Shown: positions 19,727 to 27,888, counted from the first letter of the stretch. The stretch: 47,712 nt of DNA from Limisphaerales bacterium (GCA_003134375.1 PLAY01000050.1:1-47712), one strand, 5' to 3'. Notes: a model not told the origin generated them from the sequence alone. Made by a program: numbers and translations.

Positions 19727-19741
19727 CAATAACAATAATTG
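19727..19741. repeat. candidate attL (15-bp direct repeat)
   Basis: caataacaataattg, identical to 29394-29408. Both copies are followed within a few bases by tctgccgt, so the shared core may be longer with gaps. Lies 35 bases behind the ppdK -35 box. Confidence 0.7.
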
Positions 19742-19791
19742 TCCCATTCTGCCGTTTTGTTGGCTTACCGAAAGATATGATTGCAATTTGT

Positions 19792-19820
19792 TTGACAATT
19801 TCCCGTCATGCTGGCAAATT
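19792..19820 (+). promoter_or_regulatory. putative integrase promoter
   Basis: TTGACA at 19792, 17-base spacer, CAAATT at 19815, 36 bases before the integrase ATG. The -35 is perfect, the -10 weak. Confidence 0.45.
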
Positions 19821-19856
19821 AGCGCACGAAAGAGAACGCAAAAGAAAGCACACGAC

Positions 19857-21197
19857 ATGAAAACTAAAACAGTCAGATCCCCCGGCTCGTTGGTCCTGCG
19901 CGGCTCGCGCTACTACTGCTTTTGGAGAGTCAAAGGCACGGACGGCAAATCGAAGGCGATTTGCAAAGCACTGCGCGATGAACACGGCGCGGCTGTCACG
20001 ACGAAGCCGGAAGCCGAGCAAGCCAAGGCCCGGCTCATGCAGGTAATCGTCAAGCAGGATGAAATCGAAACCCTGCGTTCAATCCAGCACGCGATTGACG
20101 ACAAGCAAACGGAGATTGCCGCGCTGCAAGACGCACAGTGCAAGCCACTGACAATCACGCAGGCATGGGCAGAGTTTCAAAGCCCGACCAGCGGCCGTAA
20201 AAACTGCAACAGGACATCGCTGCGCGAATACGAAAGCAAGTTTTCAATGTTCCATTTTTGGATGCAGGAAAACCATGCCAGCGTCACGGCCCTGCGCGAC
20301 GTGACACCCGCGCTGGCAAAGTCCTATCTGGACAGTTTGATTAAGAGGGAAGTAGCCCCGGCCACATACAACGGTCATCTGAACACCCTGCGCTACATTT
20401 TCAAAACGCTAAAAGACACGGCGAAGCTTGTTGACAATGTGTGGTTGAAATTCAACCCATTGCCAACGACCACCCAAGGCCGCCGTGATCTGACGGTGGA
20501 CGAGCTTCGGCAGGTCATCGGTACGGCAACAGGCGAAATGAAAATGATGTTCGGAATTGGCTGTTACTCAGGTTTGCGTTTAGGCGATGTCGCAACGCTG
20601 AAGTGGAACGAAGTGGACCTGCGCCGCAATCAGATTCGCAGAATCCCGCGCAAGACGGCACGCCGAAAGCCGGTTGTCATTGTGATTCCAATTCACCCCG
20701 TTTTGGCCGGCATATTGGCCGAAATTCCGGCCAAAGAGCGCGGCGAATTTGTTAATCCTGTCATGGCGCAAACCTATTTGAACGGCAACCGCACGTCAGT
20801 AACTCACGCCATCCAAAAACACTTCAAAAATTGCGGGATTAAAACGACACGCGCACGGGAAAACGGCGTCCGGCGCGTGGTAGAAGTCGGATTTCATTCG
20901 ATGCGTCACACGTTTGTCAGTATGTGCCGCGAAGCAGGCGCGCCCCTGAGCACGGTTGAAAGTCTGGTAGGCCATAACAACGTCCGCATGACGCAGATTT
21001 ACTCGCACAGCAGCCCTGAAGCAGCGCAAAGCGCCGTGGCCCTGCTGCCCGACGTGTCCAACAACGCGGTGGTAGTATCAAAGCCCAGCCAGACGCGCGA
21101 TGAACTGCTGCGTGAGATCATCAAGGGCATGACGCCAAAAAATCTGCGCGATAAGGCGCTGGCGATGCTGGCCGGTGAAGCCGTTCTGAAAAATTGA
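19857..21197 (+). CDS. int: tyrosine recombinase (phage-type integrase)
   Basis: 446 residues. An N-terminal SAM-like/arm-binding region comes first (RYYCFWRVKGTDGKSK, then a helical core-binding domain ending near 200). The catalytic domain has the Arg in YSGLRLGDVATLKW, the HxxR box HSMRHTF, and the VGHNNVRMTQIYSHSS box with the nucleophilic Tyr. It catalyses site-specific integration and excision at the flanking 15-bp repeats. The ATG at 19857 is preferred over a frame-open start at 19788, which overlaps the promoter. A hairpin plus T-run at 21304-21345 follows the gene. Placed just inside attL, as usual for such elements. Confidence 0.95.
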   Translation: MKTKTVRSPGSLVLRGSRYYCFWRVKGTDGKSKAICKALRDEHGAAVTTKPEAEQAKARLMQVIVKQDEIETLRSIQHAIDDKQTEIAALQDAQCKPLTITQAWAEFQSPTSGRKNCNRTSLREYESKFSMFHFWMQENHASVTALRDVTPALAKSYLDSLIKREVAPATYNGHLNTLRYIFKTLKDTAKLVDNVWLKFNPLPTTTQGRRDLTVDELRQVIGTATGEMKMMFGIGCYSGLRLGDVATLKWNEVDLRRNQIRRIPRKTARRKPVVIVIPIHPVLAGILAEIPAKERGEFVNPVMAQTYLNGNRTSVTHAIQKHFKNCGIKTTRARENGVRRVVEVGFHSMRHTFVSMCREAGAPLSTVESLVGHNNVRMTQIYSHSSPEAAQSAVALLPDVSNNAVVVSKPSQTRDELLREIIKGMTPKNLRDKALAMLAGEAVLKN

Positions 21198-21303
21198 AGG
21201 CACGTATGCGACAGTGAGGTAAAGAAAGAGCAAAAATTCATTTGACACTTTTTCGATTTGGGTGGAAAGTCAGGACATCGGTTACAAGATTGAAGTGCCG
21301 AAT

Positions 21304-21345
21304 GGCATGATGAAATTGAAAAAACAATTCGTCGTGCCTTTTTTT
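21304..21345 (+). terminator. integrase terminator
   Basis: Stem GGCATGA/TCGTGCC with an inner AATTG/CAATT stem, followed by seven T. Confidence 0.75.
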
Positions 21346-21391
21346 AGATGGTAAATTTTAATACCGGGAAGTCCCGGTCGGAATGGACACG

Positions 21392-21429
21392 ACGGACACG
21401 ATGCAGTGGTTGGTAAATGTCGTGTCCGT
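21392..21429 (+). repeat. hairpin ACGGACACGA / TCGTGTCCGT
   Basis: Perfect 10-base stem with an 18-base loop, followed by a T-rich tail. Its CACGA/TCGTG core recurs in the hairpins at 21304 and 21453. Confidence 0.8.
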
Positions 21430-21452
21430 TTGATTTTTAGGACGGTAGGCCG

Positions 21453-21481
21453 GGCACGATGAAAATTAAATTCGTCGTGCC
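21453..21481 (+). repeat. hairpin GGCACGA / TCGTGCC
   Basis: Seven-base perfect stem whose loop (tgaaaattaaattcg) is close to that of the integrase terminator hairpin, followed by tgtttgctttttg. It appears to be a second copy of the same module. Confidence 0.75.
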
Positions 21482-21527
21482 TGTTTGCTTTTTGTGACGG
21501 GTGCGGCGGCAAATGAAAGGTTAAACC

Positions 21528-21839
21528 GTGTTGCCGCAAACAAAAGTTGCAGTCAGGGCGATCTTATCGGCGGACCAGAGCGTCACCGATAAAGAGCGCA
21601 GTAAAATCATCGAAAGAATCTTCCGCGCCGATGACGGCGACGATGAAGGCAGGCCAGCCGAGCAAGATCGAATTGTGCTCAGGGGTGAAGCTTCAAAAAT
21701 CCTCAGCCGCTCGACAAGGGGCATTGACCTGCTGGCCAGACAAGGACTGCTCAAAAAAATCAAACTGCCGGGGCGTCAACGTTGCGCTGGCTTTCGGCTT
21801 TCGGCGATCAACAAATTTCTCGAATCCGCTTCCCAATGA
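21528..21839 (+). CDS. excisionase-like small DNA-binding protein
   Basis: 103 residues. The C-terminal half (LRGEASKILSRSTRGIDLLA, then RQGLLKKIKLPGRQRCAGFR) has the winged-helix arrangement of MerR/Xis-type excisionase proteins: a helix-turn-helix, a G-L-L wing and a basic strand. The N-terminal half is helical and acidic. It starts with GTG at 21528, supported by AAAGG seven bases upstream. The stop overlaps the ATG of the primase gene by four bases, so the two are coupled. Likely roles are directionality factor for the integrase or repressor of the replication genes. Confidence 0.65.
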   Translation: MLPQTKVAVRAILSADQSVTDKERSKIIERIFRADDGDDEGRPAEQDRIVLRGEASKILSRSTRGIDLLARQGLLKKIKLPGRQRCAGFRLSAINKFLESASQ

Positions 21840-23071
21840 ACTCTCCTGTCGTGAACGCGCCCGCCCCGCGCTTCCCCTGCGAAGCGGCGGACGTTCACGA
21901 CTGCATCACCGTTCCGGTCAACGATCTGCGTGACCTACTCGGGTATGATGTGTTGCTGCTCCACTGGCCGCTTGTTTCAAAAGGCACACGCCGAAAATGG
22001 GGACATCTCACCATCGAAGCCATGAACGACCCGGCCTATCTCGAAAAACTTTCCACCGGCAACGTCGGCGTTGCGCTGGGCGACAAATCAAACGGCCTGT
22101 GCGCCATAGACCTTGACCTTGACGATGAAGTGGCACCGTTCATCGCCGCCAATCCGCTACTGGAACAGACACTGCAAACCCACGGCGCACGCGGCAGAGT
22201 CTTTTGGATTCGGATGCGCGGCGATTACCCCGGCACCTTCACGTTCAAAACCAGCACCGGAAAGCAAGCGGGCGAGTTTAGATCGCACGGGAGCCAAAGC
22301 ATCATAAGCGGGATTCACCCTGCAACCAGAATGCCGTATCGGATGGTGAGGGCATCTGAGCCGGTAGTCATTGAATTTGAAAAACTGACCTTTCCTAATG
22401 GCATTCAGGAAAGCCGGATGAAATCCGGCCCCACCACTATATTCCCACTATGTCCACTATTGCCACTATTACCACTATGTGAACCTGCGGACGCGGTTGG
22501 AATGGCGTTACCAAGGGAAAGACATCAGAACCATAAATGCCTGTTTTTACTGGCGCGGGCCGTCAAAACCCTTGAGGCAAACGGCGTAATCAAAGGCATC
22601 CAGAAACGAATTGAAATTTTTGATGAGTGGCATCGTCAGGCTTCAGGCCGTGGAGTTCTACGGGAAGGCCAGACGAGAGATGAATACCTGCTGGAATTTT
22701 TGGATGCCTGCCGTTGTGCCAAACAGGTGCTTGGCGCAACCGTGGCTGATCGAGCTTGGGCACTGGCACAGACCGAGCCGCTGCCGCCCGAATCCGCCGT
22801 GTTCAAAACGGAGAGGGGAAAACGATTCATCGGGCTGTGCTACCAGATGGAAAGGATTTCAAAAAGGGCATCATGGTTCATTCCTACCCGCACGGTAGCA
22901 AGGTTGTTGGGAGTCAGTTGGAAGTCCGCCGCGAACTGGTTCAACGCACTGGTTGACCTTGGGATTCTGAGTGTCATTGAAGAACCCACGTTTCATGCGG
23001 CCACCCACTACCGATACAACGTCAAGGAACAACCCAAAAACCGGAAACGACCCATAGCGAAAAACCTATGA
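21836..23071 (+). CDS. bifunctional primase-polymerase (Prim-Pol) protein
   Basis: 411 residues. The N-terminal Prim-Pol/AEP domain shows WPLVSKGTRRKWGHLT, the NVGVALGDKSNGLCAIDLDL metal-binding DxD segment at about residues 79-98, and an SIISGIHP stretch. The C-terminal part lacks an obvious Walker helicase, but TVARLLGVSWKSAANWFNAL resembles a winged-helix DNA-binding end. It would prime replication of the element. A 9-base repeat in the middle encodes a Leu/Pro-rich linker (LCPLLPLLPLC). It overlaps the preceding gene (ATGA) and the following one (ATGA). Without a helicase, replication would need a host or helper enzyme. Confidence 0.75.
   Translation: MNSPVVNAPAPRFPCEAADVHDCITVPVNDLRDLLGYDVLLLHWPLVSKGTRRKWGHLTIEAMNDPAYLEKLSTGNVGVALGDKSNGLCAIDLDLDDEVAPFIAANPLLEQTLQTHGARGRVFWIRMRGDYPGTFTFKTSTGKQAGEFRSHGSQSIISGIHPATRMPYRMVRASEPVVIEFEKLTFPNGIQESRMKSGPTTIFPLCPLLPLLPLCEPADAVGMALPRERHQNHKCLFLLARAVKTLEANGVIKGIQKRIEIFDEWHRQASGRGVLREGQTRDEYLLEFLDACRCAKQVLGATVADRAWALAQTEPLPPESAVFKTERGKRFIGLCYQMERISKRASWFIPTRTVARLLGVSWKSAANWFNALVDLGILSVIEEPTFHAATHYRYNVKEQPKNRKRPIAKNL
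22445..22480. repeat. 9-bp microsatellite inside primase gene
   Basis: Four ccactat units at 22445, 22454, 22463 and 22472, spaced nine bases apart, with a fifth at 22434. Length changes would stay in frame and alter the Leu/Pro linker. Confidence 0.85.
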
Positions 23072-23391
23072 CCCCACGCGAAATACTGATTGAAGCGGCG
23101 CGCCGGGAAATCCGGCTTATACCGAACGGGCCTTATCTGCGGATGGAAGCCGTTGACGAAGTGGACCCGGCCTTTGAAGCGATTCTGATTCGGAACAAGC
23201 CTGCGCTGATGCGTCTGATAAAACGAAAGCGGCATCTGGCCGTGCAGGTCATAGCAGGTGAATTCTGCGGCTGCAACCATGCGACATTTCACTCTGTTTT
23301 GGAAGACCTCGGCGAAAATCCATTCGACCCGATATGTTGCGGCGCGATTGACCATTTGAAGTCCAATGTCCGGCCAACCAACCACCGATGA
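23068..23391 (+). CDS. small element protein, TubC-docking-like N-terminus
   Basis: 107 residues. The first 50 (MTPREILIEAARREIRLIPN and on to IRNKPALMRLIKRKR) follow the helix-strand-helix pattern of the TubC N-terminal docking fold often seen in phage accessory proteins. The second half has cysteines (CGCNH, CC) that might bind a metal. The start overlaps the primase stop by ATGA, so it is translationally coupled to replication. Function unknown; an accessory replication or regulation role is inferred only from position. Confidence 0.6.
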   Translation: MTPREILIEAARREIRLIPNGPYLRMEAVDEVDPAFEAILIRNKPALMRLIKRKRHLAVQVIAGEFCGCNHATFHSVLEDLGENPFDPICCGAIDHLKSNVRPTNHR

Positions 23392-23398
23392 ACGAAGC

Positions 23399-23911
23399 AT
23401 GACCACCGCCATTTCACCGTCACCTGCACCCGTATCTGCACCACCAGTACGTCGCCGTCGAATGGGCCGGCCAAGCCTTTTTACTCCGTTCATCGTTCGG
23501 CGGATTCTTCGTTGCGCCCGGCGCGGTATGCCGTTGTCGGCGGCCTGTGCATGTGTGGGCATATCGTATTCCAGCCTTTGTGCTTGGCGGGCGAAGGACA
23601 AATTTTTCAACGATGCGCTGGCTACGGCCATCGGCAAAGGAATTGACGCGAATCTCAAAGTGATCGAGCAGGCGTTAAAATCGAGAGACGAGGCTATCCG
23701 CTTACGCGCGGCCTGTTGGTTTTTATCCTCGACTCAATCGGCCCACTTTGGCCGGACAAAATTGGAAGTCACTGGCGCGGACGGCTCGCCGCTCGCCGGG
23801 CAAGTCGCCGTCCTCGTCTGGCCGCACATGATGAAAGAGAACCAAGAATCTAAAACCATCCATGAACTCCCAAACAATAATCCTACCGAAACTGCACCAG
23901 TCGCAAATTGA
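23399..23911 (+). CDS. terS: terminase small subunit-like protein
   Basis: 170 residues. After a Pro/Ala-rich start, the segment GRPSLFTPFIVRRILRCARR, followed by GMPLSAACACVGISYSSLCAW, is the helix-turn-helix of phage small terminases that recognise packaging DNA. A helical oligomerisation region (ANLKVIEQALKSRDEAIRLR) follows. Placed directly before, and overlapping by 50 bases, the large terminase. ATG 23399 is chosen; ATG 23366 would add 11 residues and overlap the previous gene. A helix-turn-helix regulator is the alternative, but the neighbour favours terminase. Confidence 0.72.
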   Translation: MTTAISPSPAPVSAPPVRRRRMGRPSLFTPFIVRRILRCARRGMPLSAACACVGISYSSLCAWRAKDKFFNDALATAIGKGIDANLKVIEQALKSRDEAIRLRAACWFLSSTQSAHFGRTKLEVTGADGSPLAGQVAVLVWPHMMKENQESKTIHELPNNNPTETAPVAN

Positions 23912-25226
23912 AGTCCAGACCAACCCGGCCCGCTTCAAGGTTGTGTGCGCTGGCCGGCGCTGGGGTAAAGGCGTGCTTGGCATTGGCGAAGCCGTGCGCC
24001 GTGCTGCTGCCGGGCAACACTGCTGGTGGATCGCGCCGAGTTTCGCCAGTGCTGCATTTCAGGCGGGCTGGCGCGTGCTCGAATTTTACGCTGCCAACCT
24101 TCCCGGCGCACAGCTTCATCTACAGCGCCGCACGCTGGACATGCCGGGTGGCGGCTGGGTTCAATTTAAGACCGCTGAAGAAGCCGATTCCCTCCGGGGC
24201 GAGAGCATTGACTTCGCGGTGATTGACGAAGCTGCCCACATTCGGGACCTGCAAAACATCTGGGAACTATGTCTGCGTCCCTGCCTGCTGGACCGCAAAG
24301 GAGAGGCATGGTTTATCTCGACGCCCGCCGGTCACAATTTTTTCCACAACCTTTTCCAACGCGCCAAGAATGTTGATCCGGGCTGGGCATCGTTTCAATT
24401 TCCCTCGACGGCGAATCCGTATCTCGACGCCCAAGAGTTGCAGGAAATCGGGCGCGATATGCCAGTACTGGTTAAGCGTCAGGAAATTGACGCCGAGTTT
24501 GTGCAACTGGCCGGCGCACTATTCAAGCGTGATCAGGTGCGTATCTTGGAAACCGAACCGGCAGGCGTCCGGTGGGTTCGTTCCTGGGATTTGGCTTTCA
24601 CGACCAAAACGACCAGCGACTACACCGCGGGCTTGCGAGTCGGCATAATGGAAGATGGAACCGTCGTCATTGCCGATGTTGTCCGGGGACGATGGGAATG
24701 GCCGCAGGCAGTCCGCACGGTTGCGACCACGGCAACGGCGGATGGAGTGACAGTCCAGCAAGGCGTTGAAGTAGTCGGCGCCCAAGTCGGCGCAATTCAA
24801 ACGCTGTTGTCAGATACGATGCTGGCTGGGCTGACATTTATCCCGCTGCCAGTTCACGCAGACAAAATCACGCGGGCACTCCCGGTCATCGCCCGATGCG
24901 AACAGGGCAAACTGGCGATAGTGCGCGGCAGTTGGAACAAGGAATTTCTCGACGAGCTTGCATCATTTCCAGAATCGAAACATGACGACCAGGTTGACGC
25001 CCTTTCCGCTTCAATGGTCATGCTTTCACAAAAGACCGGCGGATGGGGCGCCGCTGAAGTTGAAAAATTCACATCGGCAAACCCGTGGTTTCAGCAGCAG
25101 CAGCCGACGCTGGACCGCGAACGCGAACGCCAACCGTTCCGCCTTCCGATGCCCGGCCGGAATTTTTCGGGACCGACAAACCCGCTGGCGAGAATGGGCG
25201 CGTGGACGCCGAGGAGATGGAAATAA
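23862..25226 (+). CDS. terL: terminase large subunit
   Basis: 454 residues, a complete large terminase. ATPase domain: Walker A AGRRWGKG at about residues 30-37, Walker B FAVIDEAAH near 122-130, then the coupling motif FISTPAGHN. Nuclease domain: SWDLAFTTKTTSDYT near residue 242 (RNase H-like first Asp) and ESKHDDQVDALS near 372 with further metal ligands. It cuts and pumps DNA into a procapsid. No portal follows, so packaging must use capsids from elsewhere, or the gene is a leftover. It is the best evidence that the element travels in phage particles. Confidence 0.92.
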   Translation: MNSQTIILPKLHQSQIEVQTNPARFKVVCAGRRWGKGVLGIGEAVRRAAAGQHCWWIAPSFASAAFQAGWRVLEFYAANLPGAQLHLQRRTLDMPGGGWVQFKTAEEADSLRGESIDFAVIDEAAHIRDLQNIWELCLRPCLLDRKGEAWFISTPAGHNFFHNLFQRAKNVDPGWASFQFPSTANPYLDAQELQEIGRDMPVLVKRQEIDAEFVQLAGALFKRDQVRILETEPAGVRWVRSWDLAFTTKTTSDYTAGLRVGIMEDGTVVIADVVRGRWEWPQAVRTVATTATADGVTVQQGVEVVGAQVGAIQTLLSDTMLAGLTFIPLPVHADKITRALPVIARCEQGKLAIVRGSWNKEFLDELASFPESKHDDQVDALSASMVMLSQKTGGWGAAEVEKFTSANPWFQQQQPTLDRERERQPFRLPMPGRNFSGPTNPLARMGAWTPRRWK

Positions 25227-25228
25227 CG

Positions 25229-25612
25229 ATGAAAAGTTTCACGCCAGACAATCCGCCGAGTTGCCGGGAGTGTGACAACTTTTCAGCCGGTGTCTGTCTG
25301 TTGAGCCGGGCGCAAGTCGCCGAGCATTTTCTGTGTTTGCGTTTCGCCGCACGCCAAGACGCGCCGACGCCGACACCGGAACCACTCCACCCCGCGCCGC
25401 CGGTCAAGCCGATTTCAGATCCGCCATCGGAATCCGTCGCCGTCGCCGTCACGGAACAGCCGCGCGTCGTCCGGCATCGCCCGCGATTCAGTTTTGCGGC
25501 ATGGCTTCGACAAATTTTCGGCGTTAATCGGCTGGGCACTCTACATTTTCCGCACCTGAATTGTCGGGCGCGGGATGAAGTCACAAACACAACCACGAAA
25601 GGAACACCATGA
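25229..25612 (+). CDS. small element protein with N-terminal Cys pair, unknown
   Basis: 127 residues. The N-terminal segment CRECDNFSAGVCLLS has three Cys that could bind a metal, followed by CLRFAAR. A long Pro-rich spacer (PTPTPEPLHPAPP) separates it from a basic C-terminus. Not recognised. The ATG at 25229 lies just after the terL stop codon; a GAGGAG is upstream. The stop overlaps the next gene by four bases (ATGA), so it is co-translated with it. Position suggests a late or packaging-related accessory protein. Confidence 0.55.
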   Translation: MKSFTPDNPPSCRECDNFSAGVCLLSRAQVAEHFLCLRFAARQDAPTPTPEPLHPAPPVKPISDPPSESVAVAVTEQPRVVRHRPRFSFAAWLRQIFGVNRLGTLHFPHLNCRARDEVTNTTTKGTP

Positions 25613-26094
25613 CCACCATTAGAAAAAGAAAAGGAGTCGAAATTTGTTGCGCGTCCGCGTCCAGTCATTCAGCAAACGCGGATGAAATACCAGTAGCGCG
25701 TCAGGCTTTGAACACTCTGATTGCAAGCGGGAATAAAAATCCATCACTCGACGAAGTAATCGAATGCGCCGGGCGGGAACACGGCGTCCGACTGAGCAAG
25801 GCGGAAGTCGCCCGCCAGTTGGACGGCCATAGACAGGGCCATTCAGGAACAAGCGCCCGGGCGCATGACGCCAGCGGTAAAGCGGCAGAGGCTTCCGACA
25901 GGGTAAGGAACACGACCGAGACTGACGACCCGGCGGAACTACACGCTTGCGCCCAAACCGCGCACGAAGAAGCAGCACGCGCACACATGAAAGCATGGAT
26001 TTATCACGGACGCGCGGCGGACTATCACAAGGGAAAAGTTCTGAATCAGAGCGCGGCACTGAATGAGCCGGAGGACGATGAATCCGCCGAGTAA
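25609..26094 (+). CDS. Ala-rich helical element protein, unknown
   Basis: 161 residues, mostly predicted helical and rich in Ala, Glu and His (ELHACAQTAHEEAARAHMKA). No signal peptide or membrane segment. A good Shine-Dalgarno (GAAAGGA) precedes the ATG, which overlaps the previous stop. I do not recognise the family. Helical hydrophilic proteins in this position are often scaffold- or tail-assembly-like, but nothing in the sequence proves it. Confidence 0.6.
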   Translation: MTTIRKRKGVEICCASASSHSANADEIPVARQALNTLIASGNKNPSLDEVIECAGREHGVRLSKAEVARQLDGHRQGHSGTSARAHDASGKAAEASDRVRNTTETDDPAELHACAQTAHEEAARAHMKAWIYHGRAADYHKGKVLNQSAALNEPEDDESAE

Positions 26095-26136
26095 AATCAC
26101 AACCCACAATTCACAACCAAGAAAGGAAAAATAAAA

Positions 26137-26784
26137 ATGAGCACCGCCACAATCCAAGATTTCCAAACCCGGCAGGAACTTTTTGAAAGCGACCTGCCGG
26201 TTTACACCAAAGCACAATTATTGGCGCAATGGGACCGCGAGCACCCGCCGGAACCATCGGCGCGTGAAGAAATTTTATCGCGCGGCCTGTCCGCCTATGA
26301 AGCCGGGCAACTCATTGCCAAACTGCCGCCGGAACAATCCGCGCTGCCCCGCTTGCTGCCGGGAGAACGCGGCGCGTTGGCCGAGGCCCGAAACAAACTG
26401 GAAACTTTGGCAAAGGAATACGTTGAACTAATCGCCCGGCAGGAACAAGGGCGGCAAGCGTTGGAACAGACCAGCAAGGAAAAGCGAAAGCTGGAAACGT
26501 CACTCGACTTTGACGACGTGCCGGGGATTCAAAAGCTAATTTTTGTCACGGCAAGACTTGATGTGACACGAAACTGGTTGGCCGGGGCGGACGATAAAAT
26601 CAAGGCGGTGGAAAATTCCGCCAATAGCATCCTTGCCGCTGTTAATGCGTTGTTCAACCGCAAGTTTGGCATGACCAAAGAGTCAGGCGGACGGCTTTGG
26701 GCAAACGTCGGCATGGGCGGTGCATTGCCAACCCGCATTTCCGCCTGCTGCACGGCCATTGAAATCGAACTCAACCGAAAGTAA
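26137..26784 (+). CDS. element protein with coiled-coil centre, unknown
   Basis: 215 residues. A central coiled coil (residues about 78-125, AEARNKLETLAKEYVELIAR) is flanked by helical regions; the end has two cysteines (RISACCTAIEIELNRK). Hydrophilic, probably cytoplasmic. AAAGGAAA lies about ten bases before the ATG. Family not recognised. Confidence 0.6.
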   Translation: MSTATIQDFQTRQELFESDLPVYTKAQLLAQWDREHPPEPSAREEILSRGLSAYEAGQLIAKLPPEQSALPRLLPGERGALAEARNKLETLAKEYVELIARQEQGRQALEQTSKEKRKLETSLDFDDVPGIQKLIFVTARLDVTRNWLAGADDKIKAVENSANSILAAVNALFNRKFGMTKESGGRLWANVGMGGALPTRISACCTAIEIELNRK

Positions 26785-26788
26785 CACT

Positions 26789-27049
26789 ATGATCAAAAAT
26801 ACTTCACCGGAAGATGCAGCAAAGCGCGCCGTGCTGAAAACCTACGCCCGGAAAATGGCGCGGCTTGAAATCAAAAACAAGCACGGGCATTTCGCCGTCC
26901 ATCAGGATGACGCGGAGAAATGGTTAGTCATCGTGGACGAGGAAGGAATTCCCGGCTGCGATACCGATTTCAGCGACCCGGAATTGGGTAGCTTGGACGT
27001 GCGCTTCAAACTGGCACGGGCCGCGATCCAGAAATTTTTGCGGCCATGA
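26789..27049 (+). CDS. small basic element protein, unknown
   Basis: 86 residues, basic N-terminal helix (AAKRAVLKTYARKMARLEIK), then a beta-rich acidic stretch (WLVIVDEEGIPGCDTDFSDP). Starts five bases after the previous stop, so same operon. Not recognised. Confidence 0.55.
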   Translation: MIKNTSPEDAAKRAVLKTYARKMARLEIKNKHGHFAVHQDDAEKWLVIVDEEGIPGCDTDFSDPELGSLDVRFKLARAAIQKFLRP

Positions 27050-27108
27050 CCTTTTTTCACCCGTGCCTACGCGAACACAATCCGAATGTCTCCTTGCCGG
27101 ATTGTCCC

Positions 27109-27174
27109 CACAGGCCGGCCTGTGTGACGCTGTCGCGTGGTAGGGTTCTACCACGCCGCGTAACTGGCAGCGTC
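27109..27174. repeat. nested palindromes before the metallopeptidase gene
   Basis: 27109-27124 is the perfect palindrome CACAGGCCGGCCTGTG. 27135-27156 is a 9-base perfect stem with a GGTT loop (GCGTGGTAG...CTACCACGC), itself enclosed by GACGCTG (27126-27132) and CAGCGTC (27168-27174). Confidence 0.85.
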
Positions 27175-27201
27175 GGTGGGCCGGGTGAAATCTTTTGAAC
27201 C

Positions 27202-27888
27202 ATGAACACTTCTGATTACTTCACCACGGCAGTCCACGAAAGCGGTCATCATGTGGCCGCTGATTATTTCCATATTCCATCTTACCCGGAGGTTACACCG
27301 GGCGGGCGCAGTGTGTTGGCTGCAACACCCGGCGCCCATGCTGGCATTTGTTACTTGGAAAACCCGATTACAAAATTCCAAGACGCGGTGATTTGTTGGT
27401 CTGGCATCATGGCGCAGTGTATGTTTGCGACGGCCCCGGAATGGGCACCTCCGTTCAAACCAACTAAAAAAATGTTGAAGGACTGGCACGGGATGGTCCG
27501 GCATCAGGTCAAGCAACTGAGTGACGAAGATAGGATTGGGATTTTCGGTTACAAGGATACCTGGCGGGCGTGCAAATCAGCGTTTGCAATCCTCAGCCGC
27601 AACCGGGCGCGAATTACACGCCTTGCAAAGTATCTGGCCGAAGCGAAAGCGAAAGTTGACCGCGAAGCAGCGGAATTGGAAAAAGTGGCGGCAGAATGGG
27701 CAGCCAACCGGATCGAAAAACGAACCAAGATTTCCACCGCTGAAATCGCCGTCCATCTTCAAAATGTTCTCACGAATTATTTGCCAGACGTTCACCCGCT
27801 CCGCGCAACATACGAACGGGCGTTGGCCTGCTTGAAACGCGGTGAAGAAATTCCCGCCGAACTGATTGCCGAACTGGAAAAGAAATGA
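27202..27888 (+). CDS. HExxH metallopeptidase-like protein (M41-like core)
   Basis: 228 residues. The N-terminus carries TAVHESGHHVAADYF at residues 9-23, an HExxH zinc motif in the style of FtsH-type (M41) peptidases, followed by a Gly-rich stretch (VTPGGRSVLAATPGAHAGIC) and an ICWSGIMAQCMF segment that could supply the distal ligand region. The C-terminal half is a coiled coil (LAEAKAKVDREAAELEK). There is no AAA domain or membrane helix. It may be a prohead-type or host-acting protease of the element; this is inference. A strongly palindromic stretch lies just upstream, and the stop overlaps the next gene by ATGA. Confidence 0.65.
   Translation: MNTSDYFTTAVHESGHHVAADYFHIPSYPEVTPGGRSVLAATPGAHAGICYLENPITKFQDAVICWSGIMAQCMFATAPEWAPPFKPTKKMLKDWHGMVRHQVKQLSDEDRIGIFGYKDTWRACKSAFAILSRNRARITRLAKYLAEAKAKVDREAAELEKVAAEWAANRIEKRTKISTAEIAVHLQNVLTNYLPDVHPLRATYERALACLKRGEEIPAELIAELEKK

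Larger units (their letters stand above)
21198..21527. other. 330-bp noncoding region with a cluster of hairpins
   Basis: No gene. It contains four hairpins in under 180 bases (21304-21338, 21363-21378, 21392-21429, 21453-21481) between integrase and the replication genes. Three share a CACGA/TCGTG core. A TTGACA is at about 21242. It may be an intergenic terminator set, a replication origin or a small RNA locus. Confidence 0.7.
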
